DNA of 64,000 bases from contig LLCB01000099.1 in the NCBI GenBank assembly GCA_001414345.1, positions 120,267 to 184,266 of the forward strand, read 5' to 3'. Source of the DNA: Hymenoscyphus infarciens. Lineage: Eukaryota; Ascomycota; Leotiomycetes; Helotiales; Helotiaceae. The notes below the pieces were generated by a model that had not been told where the DNA came from, made no database searches, and was given only the letters and a program-made list of their open reading frames with translations. Of the stretch, positions 12,540 to 23,897 are shown one piece after another (the stretch's first letter is position 1; each line of letters starts with the position of its first letter). Made by a program: the position numbers and the translations under genes.

Positions 12540-13234
12540 CTACCGTCCTTTACCATACTCCTCTTCCTCCTTCTGTCTCTCTGCCTGAATAGCTCTCCCC
12601 AAACCTCCCCTCCCCTCATCATATTCCTCCCGGTACTCATCGCGCACTTGGCCGCCAGATTTTCCCCTCCCATACTGTCTCCCCTCTTGAAATCCCGGAT
12701 CCAGATCGGTACGAATAATACGCTCGTCAAGTTTGGTTCCCCCAATGTACTTCAGGCAATCCAGAGCATCTTGGTGCGTATAGTATTCGACGAAGCAGAA
12801 GCCGCAGGGTGTTTTGCTGAAGCGGTCTAAGCCCATGATTAGACGTTTTATCTCGCCGCATTTGGCGAAGAGTTCGTGGATTTGTTCTTCGGTTGTGTAG
12901 AAGGATCTGTTTTGAAAGATGAGCATGAGCTTGGGAAGCATTGGAGGGGGAGGGGGAGAATCCGGGAATTGGATTTCTTACAGATTTCCGACGTAAAGGG
13001 TTGTCGCATCTTTCAAGGGATCTTCGACGACTTTTTCGGGGGTTCTCTCGCGCTCGTCTTCGTCTTGGTATCTGCGCTTTTTGTTGTTCTAGAGACAGGA
13101 CGAGTTAGCTAATGCGCCGAGTGAAGGGAAGGCTGTAGAATTCGGATCTCTTTATTTTTGAGTCTTACCCTGGCTTTATAGTATGCACTTGGCTTATCTA
13201 GCCTATCGACCGTGTTTCGCACTGTTCCGGGCAT
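12540..13234 (-). CDS. CBC2: Nuclear cap-binding protein subunit 2 (CBP20), RRM protein
   Basis: Small subunit of the nuclear cap-binding complex. It binds the m7G cap of RNA polymerase II transcripts together with CBP80 and promotes splicing and export. The exons are 12540..12906, 12982..13088 and 13169..13234 (minus), with consistent phases, giving 179 residues. Seen in order: the N-terminal [13 protein letters not shown] with cap-contacting tyrosine; a basic linker [20 protein letters not shown]2 [36 protein letters not shown]1-type CGFCFVEY; and [17 protein letters not shown]. The C-terminal tail is Arg/Gly/Glu-rich ([20 protein letters not shown]), as in known CBP20 proteins. The start is the first ATG followed by [12 protein letters not shown]. 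It is divergent from Nup82, with 261 bp between starts. Confidence 0.94.
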
Positions 13235-13495
13235 TGTGTTGTTGGGTTGCAGGTGGTGTACGGAGGGTAGTGTTGACTTGACAAGGCTGTTGTGGTGGAA
13301 CTTTCAGCGAAGCCTCTCCGTGCCTTAGCGCGCATCTTCAGGCACGTCAACCCGCAAACCCTTTGATCAACAACCCAAACGCTTCCAACATGACTTCTTG
13401 ACAAACACGAATGCTTCAAGGTCGAAATACAAACCAGTGCCAGCTTCAGCTTCTAGCACCTGTTTTGCGTGCGCAATCGCATTCCCTCATTCACG

Positions 13496-16238
13496 ATGCC
13501 GAAAGCGATCAGTTACACGCCGGCATGGCTCTCGAAACCAAATCCTGGGTTTGAAATCTTCAGTCCTGCTTCGCCCAAGCCTACAACTGCGAGCGCACAC
13601 CATAGCTCGGCGAGCGCGAATACGAGTCGAAAGAGAGCTGCGAAACCTGGACCCAGAAGAACTATTGCGCGTAGGGGAACGGAGATATTCACAGCTGTTG
13701 GCAAGGAAATTCGATGGGCGGATCTGGTTTACTTGAAGGAAGCTTGGGAGAATAAACAACCTAAGGAGAGGAGATCTCGAAAACAGCTGGAGGAGGAGAT
13801 TAATCAATATGATGAGGATCATGCCCAGGGTTATAGAGTGAGTTCTTTGTAGAGCTTGGAGGGTAATGTTGGAGTTATGCTAACATCCTGGGTAGACTTT
13901 GAGAGTAACTCAAATTGCGGAGGATATTCGACAACTCATAATCTCGCCGCAATCGAATTACCTCGCGATTCTCACGACTCATAATGTTCTTATTGCGGTA
14001 CTTCCTGAATCTTCCCATCTCACCGCTCCGGATGCTGGTCCTATGAAGCTGAAAACCTTTACACTTGGTCCAACAACACATGTTACTTCACAATCTGGAA
14101 TTGCTACTGCTTTATGGCATCCTCTGGGGGTACAGGGGCAATGTTTGGTTACTGTGACGGAGGATGCTATTGTAAGAGTCTGGGAGCTATCTACCGGAGA
14201 CCGCTGGTCATTCGACAAACCAACTCTTTCTATCGACCTTAAGAAACTTGCGGATGGTACATCTTTGGATCAAGACTTTGGGGCTTCGGTGTCTGGACAA
14301 AGTAAAGGGTTCACGCCGGATTCTGTTGAGATGGAAGTAGCATCAGCTTGCTTTGCGGGACGAAATAGTGGAGGATGGTCGCCGATGACTCTCTGGGTTG
14401 CCATGAAGGAAGGAGATGTTTACGCCCTTTGCCCGCTTTTGCCTGAAAAATGGTCACCACCTGCGACTCTGATCCCGTCGCTGTCAATTTCGGTTATTGC
14501 AAAAACAGCTGCTTCGGAAGATCAGCCAAATCCATCGGGTCAAGAGAGACAACTTGCGCAGCAACAAATGGCTTGGATGGGGGATTTGGATCTTCAAGAA
14601 CCCAGTTTACAAGAAATAAGCCCTGGTGAACCACCGGCTGAGGTTTATACGAGACCAGCAAAACCTGGAAAAGTACCCAAGCTTCAAGGTCCTTTCCATT
14701 TCGAACTTGCGCCGGAAGAGTCGGAGGATGGATTGGATGATTTGTTGACTGACATCTTTGTCATTGGCCCAAAAATCGATTCGGAGGAGCTGATGAATGG
14801 AGAGGAAGATGACTTGGAGCTGGATGGTATGGATCAGGAAGGTGGCTTGTCAGTTGGCGTTGTCTGTTTACTAACTCCAAGTGGCCGACTTTGGATTTGC
14901 CTTGATATGGATGGCGTTGAAGCACAATGGTTACCAAAATCGAAATCAAAGGCTCTAAGAATCCTCGACGAAGCCGAACCGCCAGAGCTCTTGACTTTCC
15001 AGGTTTTGGATACACTTAAAAGTGGAGAAGTCTGGGATGGGAATTGGCCCATGTTCAGCGCGGATGTCAACTCGGGGTATTCACTCTTCATCACGAATAC
15101 TTCCAGTGTCACATTCATATCACTCTCACCATGGATTTTCCGCCTAGAGACCGAGTTGAGTGGCGAAGCTGCAGGAGGGGACTTCCGGCTTGATGTTTTA
15201 GCCAAAGGACAAAGCACGATACGAGAACGAGTATACACTGGAAAAACAAAATCAAACGACCATTCGCTATCTTTAGCAGCAAGCACTTTAATCCGGGACC
15301 CGGATCTGGGATACTTCCTTCTCACGGCGACTCAATACGGACCCCAAGCCATATCCTTTGAACTACCAGAAGTCGAAGATTACAACCCCATCCAACGCTC
15401 CCGCTCCCCAACCTACGAAGAACTAGAAAACGACAAACCCCTAATCATCTGCGAACCCCGACCAGTCTACCAACCACCCCACGAACTCGAAGTCCCCTCC
15501 AAACTCCCCGACCTCCTTAAGAATCTTAGACACGGCTCCCACAAGAGGATTCTGAAAGAAAACGTGAGGTTATCGAAAGCTACCTTCCAGATTATGAATG
15601 AAGCACATATCCTTCTAGGTGACGAAACGCACCGTCTAGGAACCGCAGCCGCGGAACTATTCAGACGATGCGAGTTATTGCAAATCGAACTGCAAAGCCA
15701 GGTTAAGAAGGCGCATGAGGTGGCAGCGAGGGTGGACGCTATTGCGGGGGATGATGTGGATGAGGAGACGCTCGTTAGTACTGATGAAGCGGTTGATACG
15801 CGCATTATGAATGTAAAAACCAGACAGAAGGAACTCACCGAACGCGTGGAGAGGCTGAAGAAGAAGGTTGGGCGGGCGACTGGGAGTAAGGAGCTTACGG
15901 AGAAGGAGAAGGCCTGGGTAGAGGAGGTGAAGAGGTACCGGTGGAAGGTTCTTGGTGAAGGGGAACCCCCTGTTGGTGGGGAGGAGGTTAGTAGGGAGCC
16001 TTTTGAGAGGTATAATGAGGTTGAGGCGCTTGAGAAGGAGTTGTTTGAGGAGGTTAAGGGGATGAGTGCTTTGGAAAATGGGGATGGGGATGGAGGGGAG
16101 GCGGGTAGTGGGAAGGGTGTTAAGGTTCCGAGTGAGGTGCGGAGGAGGAAAGAGACAGAGGTTATGAAGGCGCTGGAAAGGGAGACCGCATTGGTTGAGG
16201 GGGCCAAGATGAGGCTTGAGAGATTGAGTTTGGTGTGA
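13496..16238 (+). CDS. NUP82: Nucleoporin Nup82 (Nup88 family)
   Basis: Cytoplasmic-face nuclear pore protein which, in yeast, anchors the Nup159-Nsp1 mRNA-export platform. The two exons are join(13496..13837, 13896..16238), 894 residues. The N-terminal part begins MPKAISYTPAWLSKPNPG and contains TIARRGTEIFTAVGKEIRWADLVYLKE, followed by blade-like segments such as EDIRQLIISPQSNYLAILTT and ATALWHPLGVQ...DAIVRVWEL, which fit a beta-propeller. From about residue 680 the sequence is Lys/Glu-rich and heptad-like (VKTRQKELTERVERLKKKV), a coiled coil used in the family for trimer assembly. The ATG at 13496 sits in a good context (TCACGATGCC), and no in-frame ATG precedes it in this exon. The 741-bp Ser-rich open frame antisense to the coiled-coil region is a shadow. 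Confidence 0.85.
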
Positions 16239-17604
16239 AGCCGTGTTGGTGGCTGGTCGGTTGGTTGGTTTATGAGGTACAGCTTGTAGGATGAGTGAGC
16301 AGCTAGTTATGTTGAGGTGTAATACCTAGGTCCTTACTGGATGCCATCTTTCTTGAGTATGGAGACATGAAATTCACCTGTCCTAAATGTTTTTCCTGCG
16401 ACCTCTTGTCGGTTTTTGTCAAGACCATGTGGTCAGCCACTGGGGCTTACCAAGGCCTCGGCTTCCTGCTATTTCCTTTTTGTAAAGCAATAGCAAATTG
16501 ACCGGAAACATGTACATGGGGTTACTGCATATACTCCATTGACGAATTTCAGTTACCACTTTTGAAAAATGGGGTAGTGGTTCTCGTAATTTTGAACCAA
16601 GTAAAAATGAGATAGGGAACGGCTGACATGTTATGGGAAGCAAAGTTGGAGAATGAGACTCCCAACTTTCATGTAGCATTGTGGACTTCGCATCTGATAC
16701 GTGTAATTAGTAGCCATACGAGGGTTTCAAGCAGATGGAGAGTATCCTGACACTGGTCGTTTCCGCTTTGTCCAATCGCGGTTGAGGAATCAGTTCTGAT
16801 GGAAAAGTACAGATAAGAAAACAATCTTGGTGTTTGTGAAAGTAGATGTGCATCTATTTTTGTTTTGTGATACTTTGGTGGTCTTTCATTCCCAGGTTCG
16901 ATGAGGACTCTGAGAAGTTGCTGGGCCTTGGTTTTCTGACTCTCCCGTCCTTGGTTATTAAATTTTTTTTAAATGAGAAAGAGCGATTGTGAAGTGGTTG
17001 CTGCCTGTTTATTTTGTCTCCTTGGGGGAGGAGCAACACTCTACCTATGGATTGGATGCAGGAAATGTGCGCTCCTCGAAAAATACATGACACGAAGGAC
17101 AACTCCCCAATCTGCAAAATGTTTTCAGCTAAACCGAGGCGGGATGTTCATATGTGAGGGTGGATGGCCGTGATGGATATTGCAAGTACTTGGATGAATT
17201 GCTTTAGGTTTGTACCTTGTTCTAACTTCATAGGGTAATTTAAGCAAATTATCCTACGCACTTTTAAGAGACAATTCCGGCTATTAAGCCAGGTCTTTTG
17301 GAACAAACAAGTTTCAAAAAAGGACTGGAAACTTTAAATAACGAGAGGATGGGTAGAGGTGAGTCTCCTATTGTCGTTTAATAAGATAAGGGGTGCCGAA
17401 GAGCAATGGCCAAACTTCTTAACGCGGAAGGAACAACACTTGGCACATGGATGGCTCCCCTTGTTGATCTGGAAACATATAACACTAATGCGCCTGCTAG
17501 TTCTGCCTTCTTATTACAGGTGGCACCAGCGTTGTTATGAATTCGTCTCTAGAGCTTTTACTCAACATCCACATTCCTGAGATTCAATATCACAGCAACA
17601 ATTC
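16239..17604. other. Intergenic region, Nup82 to unidentified gene
   Basis: No gene is supported in these 1.37 kb. Short open frames are isolated and without family features. A possible copy of the short inverted-repeat element lies at 17213-17345. Confidence 0.5.
17213..17345. mobile_element. Possible degenerate copy 2 of the short inverted-repeat element
   Basis: One end, CCTTGTTCTAACTTCATAGG followed by GTAATTT, resembles the TIR of copy 1. The interior has ATTATCCTAC and GACAATTCC blocks, and the far side contains GGAACAAACAAG. The second end is too diverged to place exactly, so this is a tentative assignment. Confidence 0.35.
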
Positions 17605-18400
17605 ATGATGCCGCGAAATAGTTCTCCAGCAAAGCCAAGGGTCTCTTCAACGCCAACGCAAAAAAGCAAAATCGTGAAAGCAAGACGAAATAACACATCG
17701 ATCATCAGTAACCTTCCGCTGTTAACACTCACGACAGAGGCCAAGATTCGCCAACGACCTGATGTTGCTCTCTCGGAGAACCATACCACCAAAACACACG
17801 CTCTCAATATCCATCACCCCCCATCGAACAAGGAGATGAAGGACTTCTACTGTACCAAAGAAACGCCATTTCAAGATGCCCAAGCAAAGCAGTTTATCCA
17901 GCTTATTGTTGACGGGGTGGGTTCTCTCAATCTCCCACAGCCTCCATCCTTTACGCACCACTAATGAGAAAACGCAGCACAAAAAAGATTCCCCATATAC
18001 GCTCCGCTTCAGGGCCATGGGCTTTTTCAATTTCCCGGAGGCACTTGCCAATTCCACGAACTTCCGAAGGCTGTATCTCATGATTCAATGCACTCAAGCG
18101 ATCAAAACTCCCAAAATTGAAGGAATTCGAGTTGCGGAGTTGTTGCATAAACATGTTTCTGTTCTGGAAGGGAGTGAGAAGGAATGTTGCCTGGTGTTTC
18201 TGCCGACAACCTTTGTGGAGCTCCCTGGATTGTTTAATAGGAGATGCATGGATCAGAGGAGGTTTCGTGTCTCAGTGAAGACACTTGAGGATTTTTGGAG
18301 CGCGGTGAGGGCAGACTTTAAGAAACTGCTTAAGGGGGATGAGATAAGAAGTAAGATGGAGACGGAGATGGTGGAGACTGGGGTCACTGAGGAAAAGTAG
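17605..18400 (+). CDS. Unidentified two-exon protein
   Basis: I do not recognise this protein. The exons are join(17605..17916, 17978..18400), phase 0, with donor GGG|GTGGGT and acceptor GCAG|CAC, giving 244 residues. The N-terminal 90 residues are basic and Ser/Thr/Pro-rich, likely disordered. A globular part follows (DAQAKQFIQLIVDG, then YTLRFRAMGFFNFPEAL, ECCLVFLPTTFVELPGLF). The C-terminus is charged and helical (FWSAVRADFKKLLKGDEI...). No signal peptide or membrane segment is evident. Two consecutive ATGs begin the frame, and I took the first. The stop lies 2 bp before the target-site duplication of the hAT-type element at 18411, so an original 3' UTR has been separated from the coding region by the insertion. 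The gene could be a lineage-specific protein. Confidence 0.65.
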
Positions 18401-18410
18401 TTATTGAGGC

Positions 18411-19185
18411 CAGTGTGGTCGATAGTATTTACAATATTATACTACTACGATATATTATTAGAAACCTACTTTAATACGTACTATTTATACTATTTAAATG
18501 CTACGATATCTAATAATATTATCCTTTATATTATTAGTATTTTAATTAATATTATAATAATATTATGGTGTTACTAAGCCTAAATATTTAAGCTTTTTAC
18601 CTTGGATTTTAACTCTACTTCTTTTCAGCCTTATCTTTTAAAACTATATAGTACAACGTATAGTGTAGAAAATATAGTACTAAATAGCTAGAATTATAGA
18701 TCTATTTAAATAGAGTCTTTTAAAAAAAAGAATTATATAAATAGCTCTTGAACTAACCTAAGTAATATAAAGTGATAAATATAGCCTATACGAGATGGAT
18801 TTCTAGACATATTTCCTATTAATACTAAGTACTAATTTAACAACAATAACGTTAGATTAGTAGCTAGAATATAATAAACTAGTATATTAAATTCTACTAA
18901 GTTTTACCCTTTAGTTATAAGTAAATATTAACTAAATCGATAAATAAAAATTATTTTAGTCTAATAAGTAAGTAATAAAAGAGTATATAGAAAAAGTGTG
19001 AATAGCCTTATTTTAAGAAAAAGTGGGTTTTAGCGCTTATAAGTCATTAAAAGATATACTATATAATATCATAATATTATAATAGTATTATAGCGTATTT
19101 AGATACATACTATTAGGATATCATGATAATATATTAATCTAAAATACTGCAGTATTTTATTACAATAATACTATCGACCACACTG
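18411..19185. mobile_element. hAT-type non-autonomous element with 8-bp target duplication
   Basis: The element starts CAGTGTGGTCGATAGTATT and ends with the exact reverse complement of those 19 bases. ATTGAGGC flanks it on both sides (18403-18410 and 19186-19193). An 8-bp duplication together with CAGTG-type termini is diagnostic of hAT elements. At 775 bp it is too short for a transposase. The interior is very AT/TA-rich with no open frame and is RIP-degraded, while the termini and flanks are intact. It lies immediately after the stop of the gene ending at 18400. Confidence 0.9.
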
Positions 19186-19284
19186 ATTGAGGCTGCGTTT
19201 ACTAGCATTAGAAGCCTCTATATTCGTCTCTTTTAATATTGAATTATCGTCAGTGAAGATTTGGTTCGTACCTGTCTAGGCATG

Positions 19285-19433
19285 TTGATCATTGTTCTAT
19301 CGTTTTAGAACAATCTAGCTTGATTGTTCTAAACATGTAGGGTAATATTTTCAATTGTCCCAAGTCTCTAGAGAAATTACTTTGAATTGCCCTAGCTAAG
19401 TTGATAACTAGAACAACGAGCTAGATAGGCAGG
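19285..19433. mobile_element. Short inverted-repeat element (MITE-like), copy 3
   Basis: The left end (19270-19300) contains ACCTGTCTAGG...TCATTGTTCTA. The right end (19405-19433), reverse-complemented, reads ACCTGCCTATCTAGCTCGTT followed by GTTCTAG. Internally TTTAGAACAATC and GATTGTTCTAAA form a 12-bp palindrome with a 6-base spacer. The blocks AATTGCCCTAG and TAGGGTAAT match copy 1. It is non-coding. The boundaries are approximate. Confidence 0.5.
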
Positions 19434-21420
19434 TGCGATCACATCCTGTCCTTCTGTCCACCACGATCCAGGCTCGAGACTTGATGATTCTAAAGTTGCT
19501 TGTATATTCTCCGCTTCGAAAATATACAAGACGTGTATCCAGAATTCTGAATAACTTTGAGACTAGAAAAAAGAGATTTATGTTTTATTCGCCAGTTATC
19601 AAATGCCGGATTCTGTATCTATATATGCTATAATGTTCACAGAACAGACTTAATTATTCCGACTTTTGTCAAATATTTATATCAAAAAAGATATTACTTA
19701 CATAAGTACCAAGCTCTCTCCGTTTTTTAAATTTTACATTTAGAACCTTGTCTAATTGACGTAAGTAACCTAAATCTATTCTACGAATTAGGAACCCGGT
19801 AAATAAAGCATAGCAGATTGCAACCCGGAAGCGCCAAAAGTTACCTTCCTTGAGAGAGAAAGGTCTCTTCTATTCATGCGCATAGGAGAGAGCTCTCTCT
19901 GGTCATCTGTCTTGCAGAGTCGTGTCTGTTCTTTCCCCAGGTTAAGTGGAATATCAAGCATGTATTACTCGCTTAACTTGAGAAGTTGGAAATGATCTCG
20001 CGAGGGACCTTAAGAGTGGCAGTTATTTCATCAGGTCCGTAAAACGTACCAGCTCTTCAAATGTTATTGTTCTAACACTTTTGAATACTTGTAGCTGAGT
20101 GTTCTAGTTCCCTAGAGCGAGTTGAGTAGAGTCTCCTCCGCGCCTGGAATACTCAAAGTCCCAAACGGTTCTGGAAATTTCGAACAACCGAAAATTTATT
20201 TACTGTAGTTTCTTACTATCCACCGCTAGAGAGTCAGTATTATTTACGAGCTGTTTCTAGCTTCCAACACCCATCGCGATGCAACTCAACTATTTCCCCT
20301 CCAACCACGAATAGGTTTTCGAGGTTAAATTTCAAAGTTTGGAAGTCTCGTGGATATATCCTAAGAGAACTGGGGCTGATAGAGCAAGAGTTATACAATG
20401 TGGCATATCTTGAGTTAAGTCAGAAGCGAACAGGGTCGTAAGCAAAGTCTGTTAGAAGACGATACTAAGTTGCAATAATTTGAATTACTTGACAGCAAAG
20501 AACCTCCTCATATGCCACAAACTAAAACAGTACTTTTCTGTTTAAGAGTCTCTTCCCTGGAATCAATTTTTACGTCATATTCACGGGCATTTAAAAGTGT
20601 TCTCGACATATGAAATTGACGAGCAAGAATGAGGATTGTTTAAATTGGATCCCTCTAGCCTTACTCTTTAGAGCTGTCCTTATAGATTAAATTTGATGTC
20701 ATTACGCAACTTAGGGGATGAATTGCACGATCAGTAATTATCTAGGTGCTTTCTTTCCTACGCCATGAAACACCCAAGCAGGCCGTTTATGTTGAAGGCA
20801 TTCTGGACCGTATCGGTTCCGATCTCGTCCCTAGTTCCTTCTATAAGAACTGTAACCCAACCCTACGTAAAGCCCTCTCCTTGGGCCTATATCCTACACT
20901 GTCTCCATACTCTCTCCCTGGTCCAGGTAAGGCCTCTCGTTCGAACCCAAATGGATCTGTCTTTTGATGTGAGTGCTCGGAAAACCCCTTTCTTTTAACA
21001 CTTGTACCCAAGGGAAGTCATTACAGTACGTAGAGCCTGAGAACCGTACTCTTCTAGTCCGAGTTCTGGATCCGCCCTAGGCAGGTAGTGAAAGGATCTA
21101 TGTCGATGGAAAGGGTGGTTGGGAAGTCACTCCTTCATCTCGCTGGGCTTCTCCTCCTCTATAACCAGCTGTCTCCCTCGCTTGGATTTCTTGGAGGTGT
21201 CAGCCGTCCAATCCTTATTCCGCATTTGGCGAAGAGAATAACTATATGTATACTAGGACTTCTCTTTTACTATATACGTGGTGGCCTATTGTAGAGAGGG
21301 TTTAATAGATATATAGCCAGACCGGGTCGTTTCCAACATGCGTACAATGGTCCAGGGAATCTTGACGTAGAAGGCTCGGTGCAGCGTTGAGAAAGAGTTG
21401 TAGGTCTATTATTCTTGGGA
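19434..21420. other. Gene-poor island of ordinary composition, unexplained
   Basis: About 2 kb that is neither RIP-degraded nor clearly coding. Two short plus-strand open frames (73 codons ending at 20967, 68 codons ending at 21294) have protein-like composition. The second is hydrophobic, with a LAGLLLLYNQLSPSLGFLGG-type stretch and a C-terminal ICILGLLFYYI segment. I recognise no family, and neither has splice context. This could be a decayed gene or an inserted organellar fragment. Confidence 0.3.
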
Positions 21421-22350
21421 TACTTTCGTAAAAGTCGAGAAAATAAGTATCTACTAAAGTGTCTACTAAAGAGTAGGAAATTCTAAACTATTATAACTAG
21501 AGTATTAAATACTACAAGTATAATTAATTACACTTGAAAATAAGTATAGTAAGTTATAAGTTAAGCTTCTCTTTTAATAATATTTTATAAACTATCTGTT
21601 TTTAGAAAATTTCATATTTCTAAGATACTCTTTCTCTCTTTACTTAATAAAAACGTATATTATTATATTTTTAAGAATAGCTAATAAGAGCTATATACTC
21701 TCTTTCTTACTTTATAAACTTTTAAGAAAGAAAATAGATACTTTTATATATATTTAAACTTTTATAAAGTCTTAGTAGAACTTTATAAAAATATAAAAAA
21801 AGTTCTTATAAAAAAGAGGTTTTCTAAGAATTAACTATTAAGAGTCTATTTAGCTCGTATATTTCTAGAATATATACTACTAAAAATTATAAGATAATAT
21901 ATATATATATATATATATACTAATTCTATACTAATTCTATATTTATACTATTATTTAGTATATATATTTGAAAGTAATATAAATCGCTTATTTAATATCT
22001 TAGTATATTTACTTAGATATAGTAGTAAATAAAGACAAGGTATAAGAAGATATAGTAGTTATTTCTAGCTAGGTCGTATATTTTATAAAATACTTTAGTT
22101 TTCTATTTTCTAAAATAAATAAGGAAAAAACCTAGGAAGAAAAAAGCATAGTTTATAAAATGTTATTAAAAGAGAAGCTTAACTTATAACTCACTTTAAA
22201 GCTTTGTTAAGTCGTTGTCTATTTAAGTATTATAATTATAGTATACTAATTAATTTGTCGCATGTTATACTAAAGTCTTAGCAGAACACAGTACGCCTAA
22301 GAGATGCTTTATATTAATCTCATAGTATTAAGAAAGCAGTGAAACACTAT
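21421..22350. repeat. AT-rich, RIP-like insertion
   Basis: About 0.9 kb of TA-rich sequence with stops in every frame, including a (TA)n run near 21900. It contains TTTAGCTCGTATAT followed by TCTAGAATATATACTACT near 21850, motifs also seen at 47760-47850 and, inverted, at 63300-63350. It is probably a degraded transposon; its type was not identified. Confidence 0.65.
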
Positions 22351-22790
22351 TGTCACGCTACCTTTAAATTCAGACTAGAAATTCCCGTTGAAATCAGAGT
22401 AGGAGAAGTTTTGAGTTGAAAGACAGCACAAAGGCATTTTTCTCAATGAAATCCTTTTTCTCTCTAGAGAAAGAAAATTGGTCATCTTTTTGGACAGAAG
22501 ATCAAGTGAATAGACTAATCGCTTAGTGGGTGAAGAGTGGTCATTTCTAGGCCTTCTCCAGTTGGGCTTCTCAGGCCGCACAAGAGAGAATTGAAGCTAT
22601 CACCACATCTAAAAAAATCTCCTCCAATCTCCCCAGGAAAAAAAAAAGCGTAATAAGGTTATCTCCACAATATACACACTAACCTAAGAGGCTACTCACT
22701 CAAAAAATAACGGACCCACACCAATCCTCCGCTCAAGTAGCTTTCAAATGCACAATTTAGCACAAATTCGACATCCAAAAGTGACCAATC

Positions 22791-22890
22791 GGTGGTGTGG
22801 TGTAATGGTAGCACGTGACGTTGTGGTTCTCCGCTTCTGGATTATTCATTCTGTTCCGTTTCAATCTGGGTTCGATTCCCAGCACCGCCA
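22791..22890 (+). tRNA. Probable tRNA gene with intron, anticodon probably GTG (His)
   Basis: The acceptor stem GGTGGTG pairs with CACCGCC (one G-U), and the discriminator base is A at 22890. The D stem is GTGT/GCAC with loop AATGGTA. The T arm is CTGGG-TTCGATT-CCCAG. The internal promoter boxes A (TGGTGTAATGG) and B (GGTTCGATTCC) are good. The anticodon stem TGACG pairs with CGTTT (one mismatch) around TTGTGG...C if a 29-nt intron at 22827-22855 is removed, which places GTG at 34-36. A T-run that could end Pol III transcription lies about 55 bp downstream. The tRNA body is well supported. The anticodon assignment and function are less certain because of the mismatch at the 27-43 pair. Confidence 0.6.
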
Positions 22891-23229
22891 AGTGAAGACT
22901 TGGATTGAAAACTAAGATGGTTAAAATCCATCATTGTTAGTAGTTCCTTTTTGCGATTTAAATGGATTTTTTTGGTGAGGATTAAGCGAGAGATATGTGG
23001 GGCCGAATATTTTGTGATTCATTTTGTCACTTTAAGTGTTAAGCAGGCAATCTTATCAAACGAGTAAGAGTTAGAGCCATAGCTTATAGTATACCTAAGC
23101 GTGAATACTAAAACCGATACTATTTTTTAAAAATTAGACTATAAATCTAAACCTAATTATTTTACCTTTAAATTAAAGATATATATTAGTAAATAGTAGC
23201 TAATCTATATACTTTAATAATATCTTCTA

Positions 23230-23890
23230 ATTTATATATTAATCTCTTAGTATATATCTAATAATTACGTAGATCTAACTAATTCTAAAGCCTTTAAATC
23301 TCTTTGATTAACTCTCTCTTAGAAGTTAGTATAAAGAGTAGCTTTTTTAGCTCTTCTTTTATCTACTACTAGACCTTCTCGATTACGTTTAAATCGAGTA
23401 AAAAAGGTAGCTAATTAAAGCTATAAATACTATATTAGAGCTTAGCTAAATAAGTATATCCTTTATATACTTTAAACTATCTTCTATAAAGATATAATTA
23501 GTACTAAGCTTATTAAATAAAGAGAAGATAACTAGCTTAAGAACTTAGTCTTTATATATACGAGAATTCACCTCTTTATAGCCTTATTTCTTCTCTAAAA
23601 AGATAAGAGAAGATTTATAATCCTAACTAATCGCGTTCTAAATTATAACTAATACTCTCTCTAACTAATATATTAACTAAATATAGTCTAGACATCTCTT
23701 CTCGTCTACTTATTATATTATCTAAATCCTTCTACTCTTTCTAAGCTCGAATATATACTTGTTTAACTATATAACCTTATACTAATCCCTCTCTTTTAGC
23801 TTTAAGGCTATATAATTAGATATCCTCTACTACTAGTATTATTATATAAAACTAAGACGCTTTTTTACTTAAAGTTAGCTAATAAAGAGA
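23230..23890 (-). pseudogene. Tc1/mariner transposase relic (RIP-degraded)
   Basis: On the minus strand at 23361-23397 the sequence reads D-L-N-V-I-E-K-V followed by three TAG codons and then I-K-E-E-L. Tc1/mariner transposases of fungi carry SPDLNPIE-KVWWW-MKEEL here, so the three TAGs are TGG codons converted by G-to-A change on this strand. The frame continues with stops on either side. The extent is approximate. It lies directly before the TATAATAG-ended element at 23898. Confidence 0.6.
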
Positions 23891-23897
23891 TAAGGAT

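Noticed and set aside
15467..16207. 246-codon Ser-rich open frame antisense to the end of Nup82
   Set aside because: It is the complement of the Lys/Glu-rich coiled-coil codons (GAG/AAG read as CTC/CTT). It has no introns, domains or promoter context. It is a shadow of Nup82.
19434..21420. Mitochondrial DNA insertion as a firm call
   Set aside because: Only a vague resemblance in composition and a hydrophobic frame; without comparison to the organism's mitochondrial genome it cannot be claimed.
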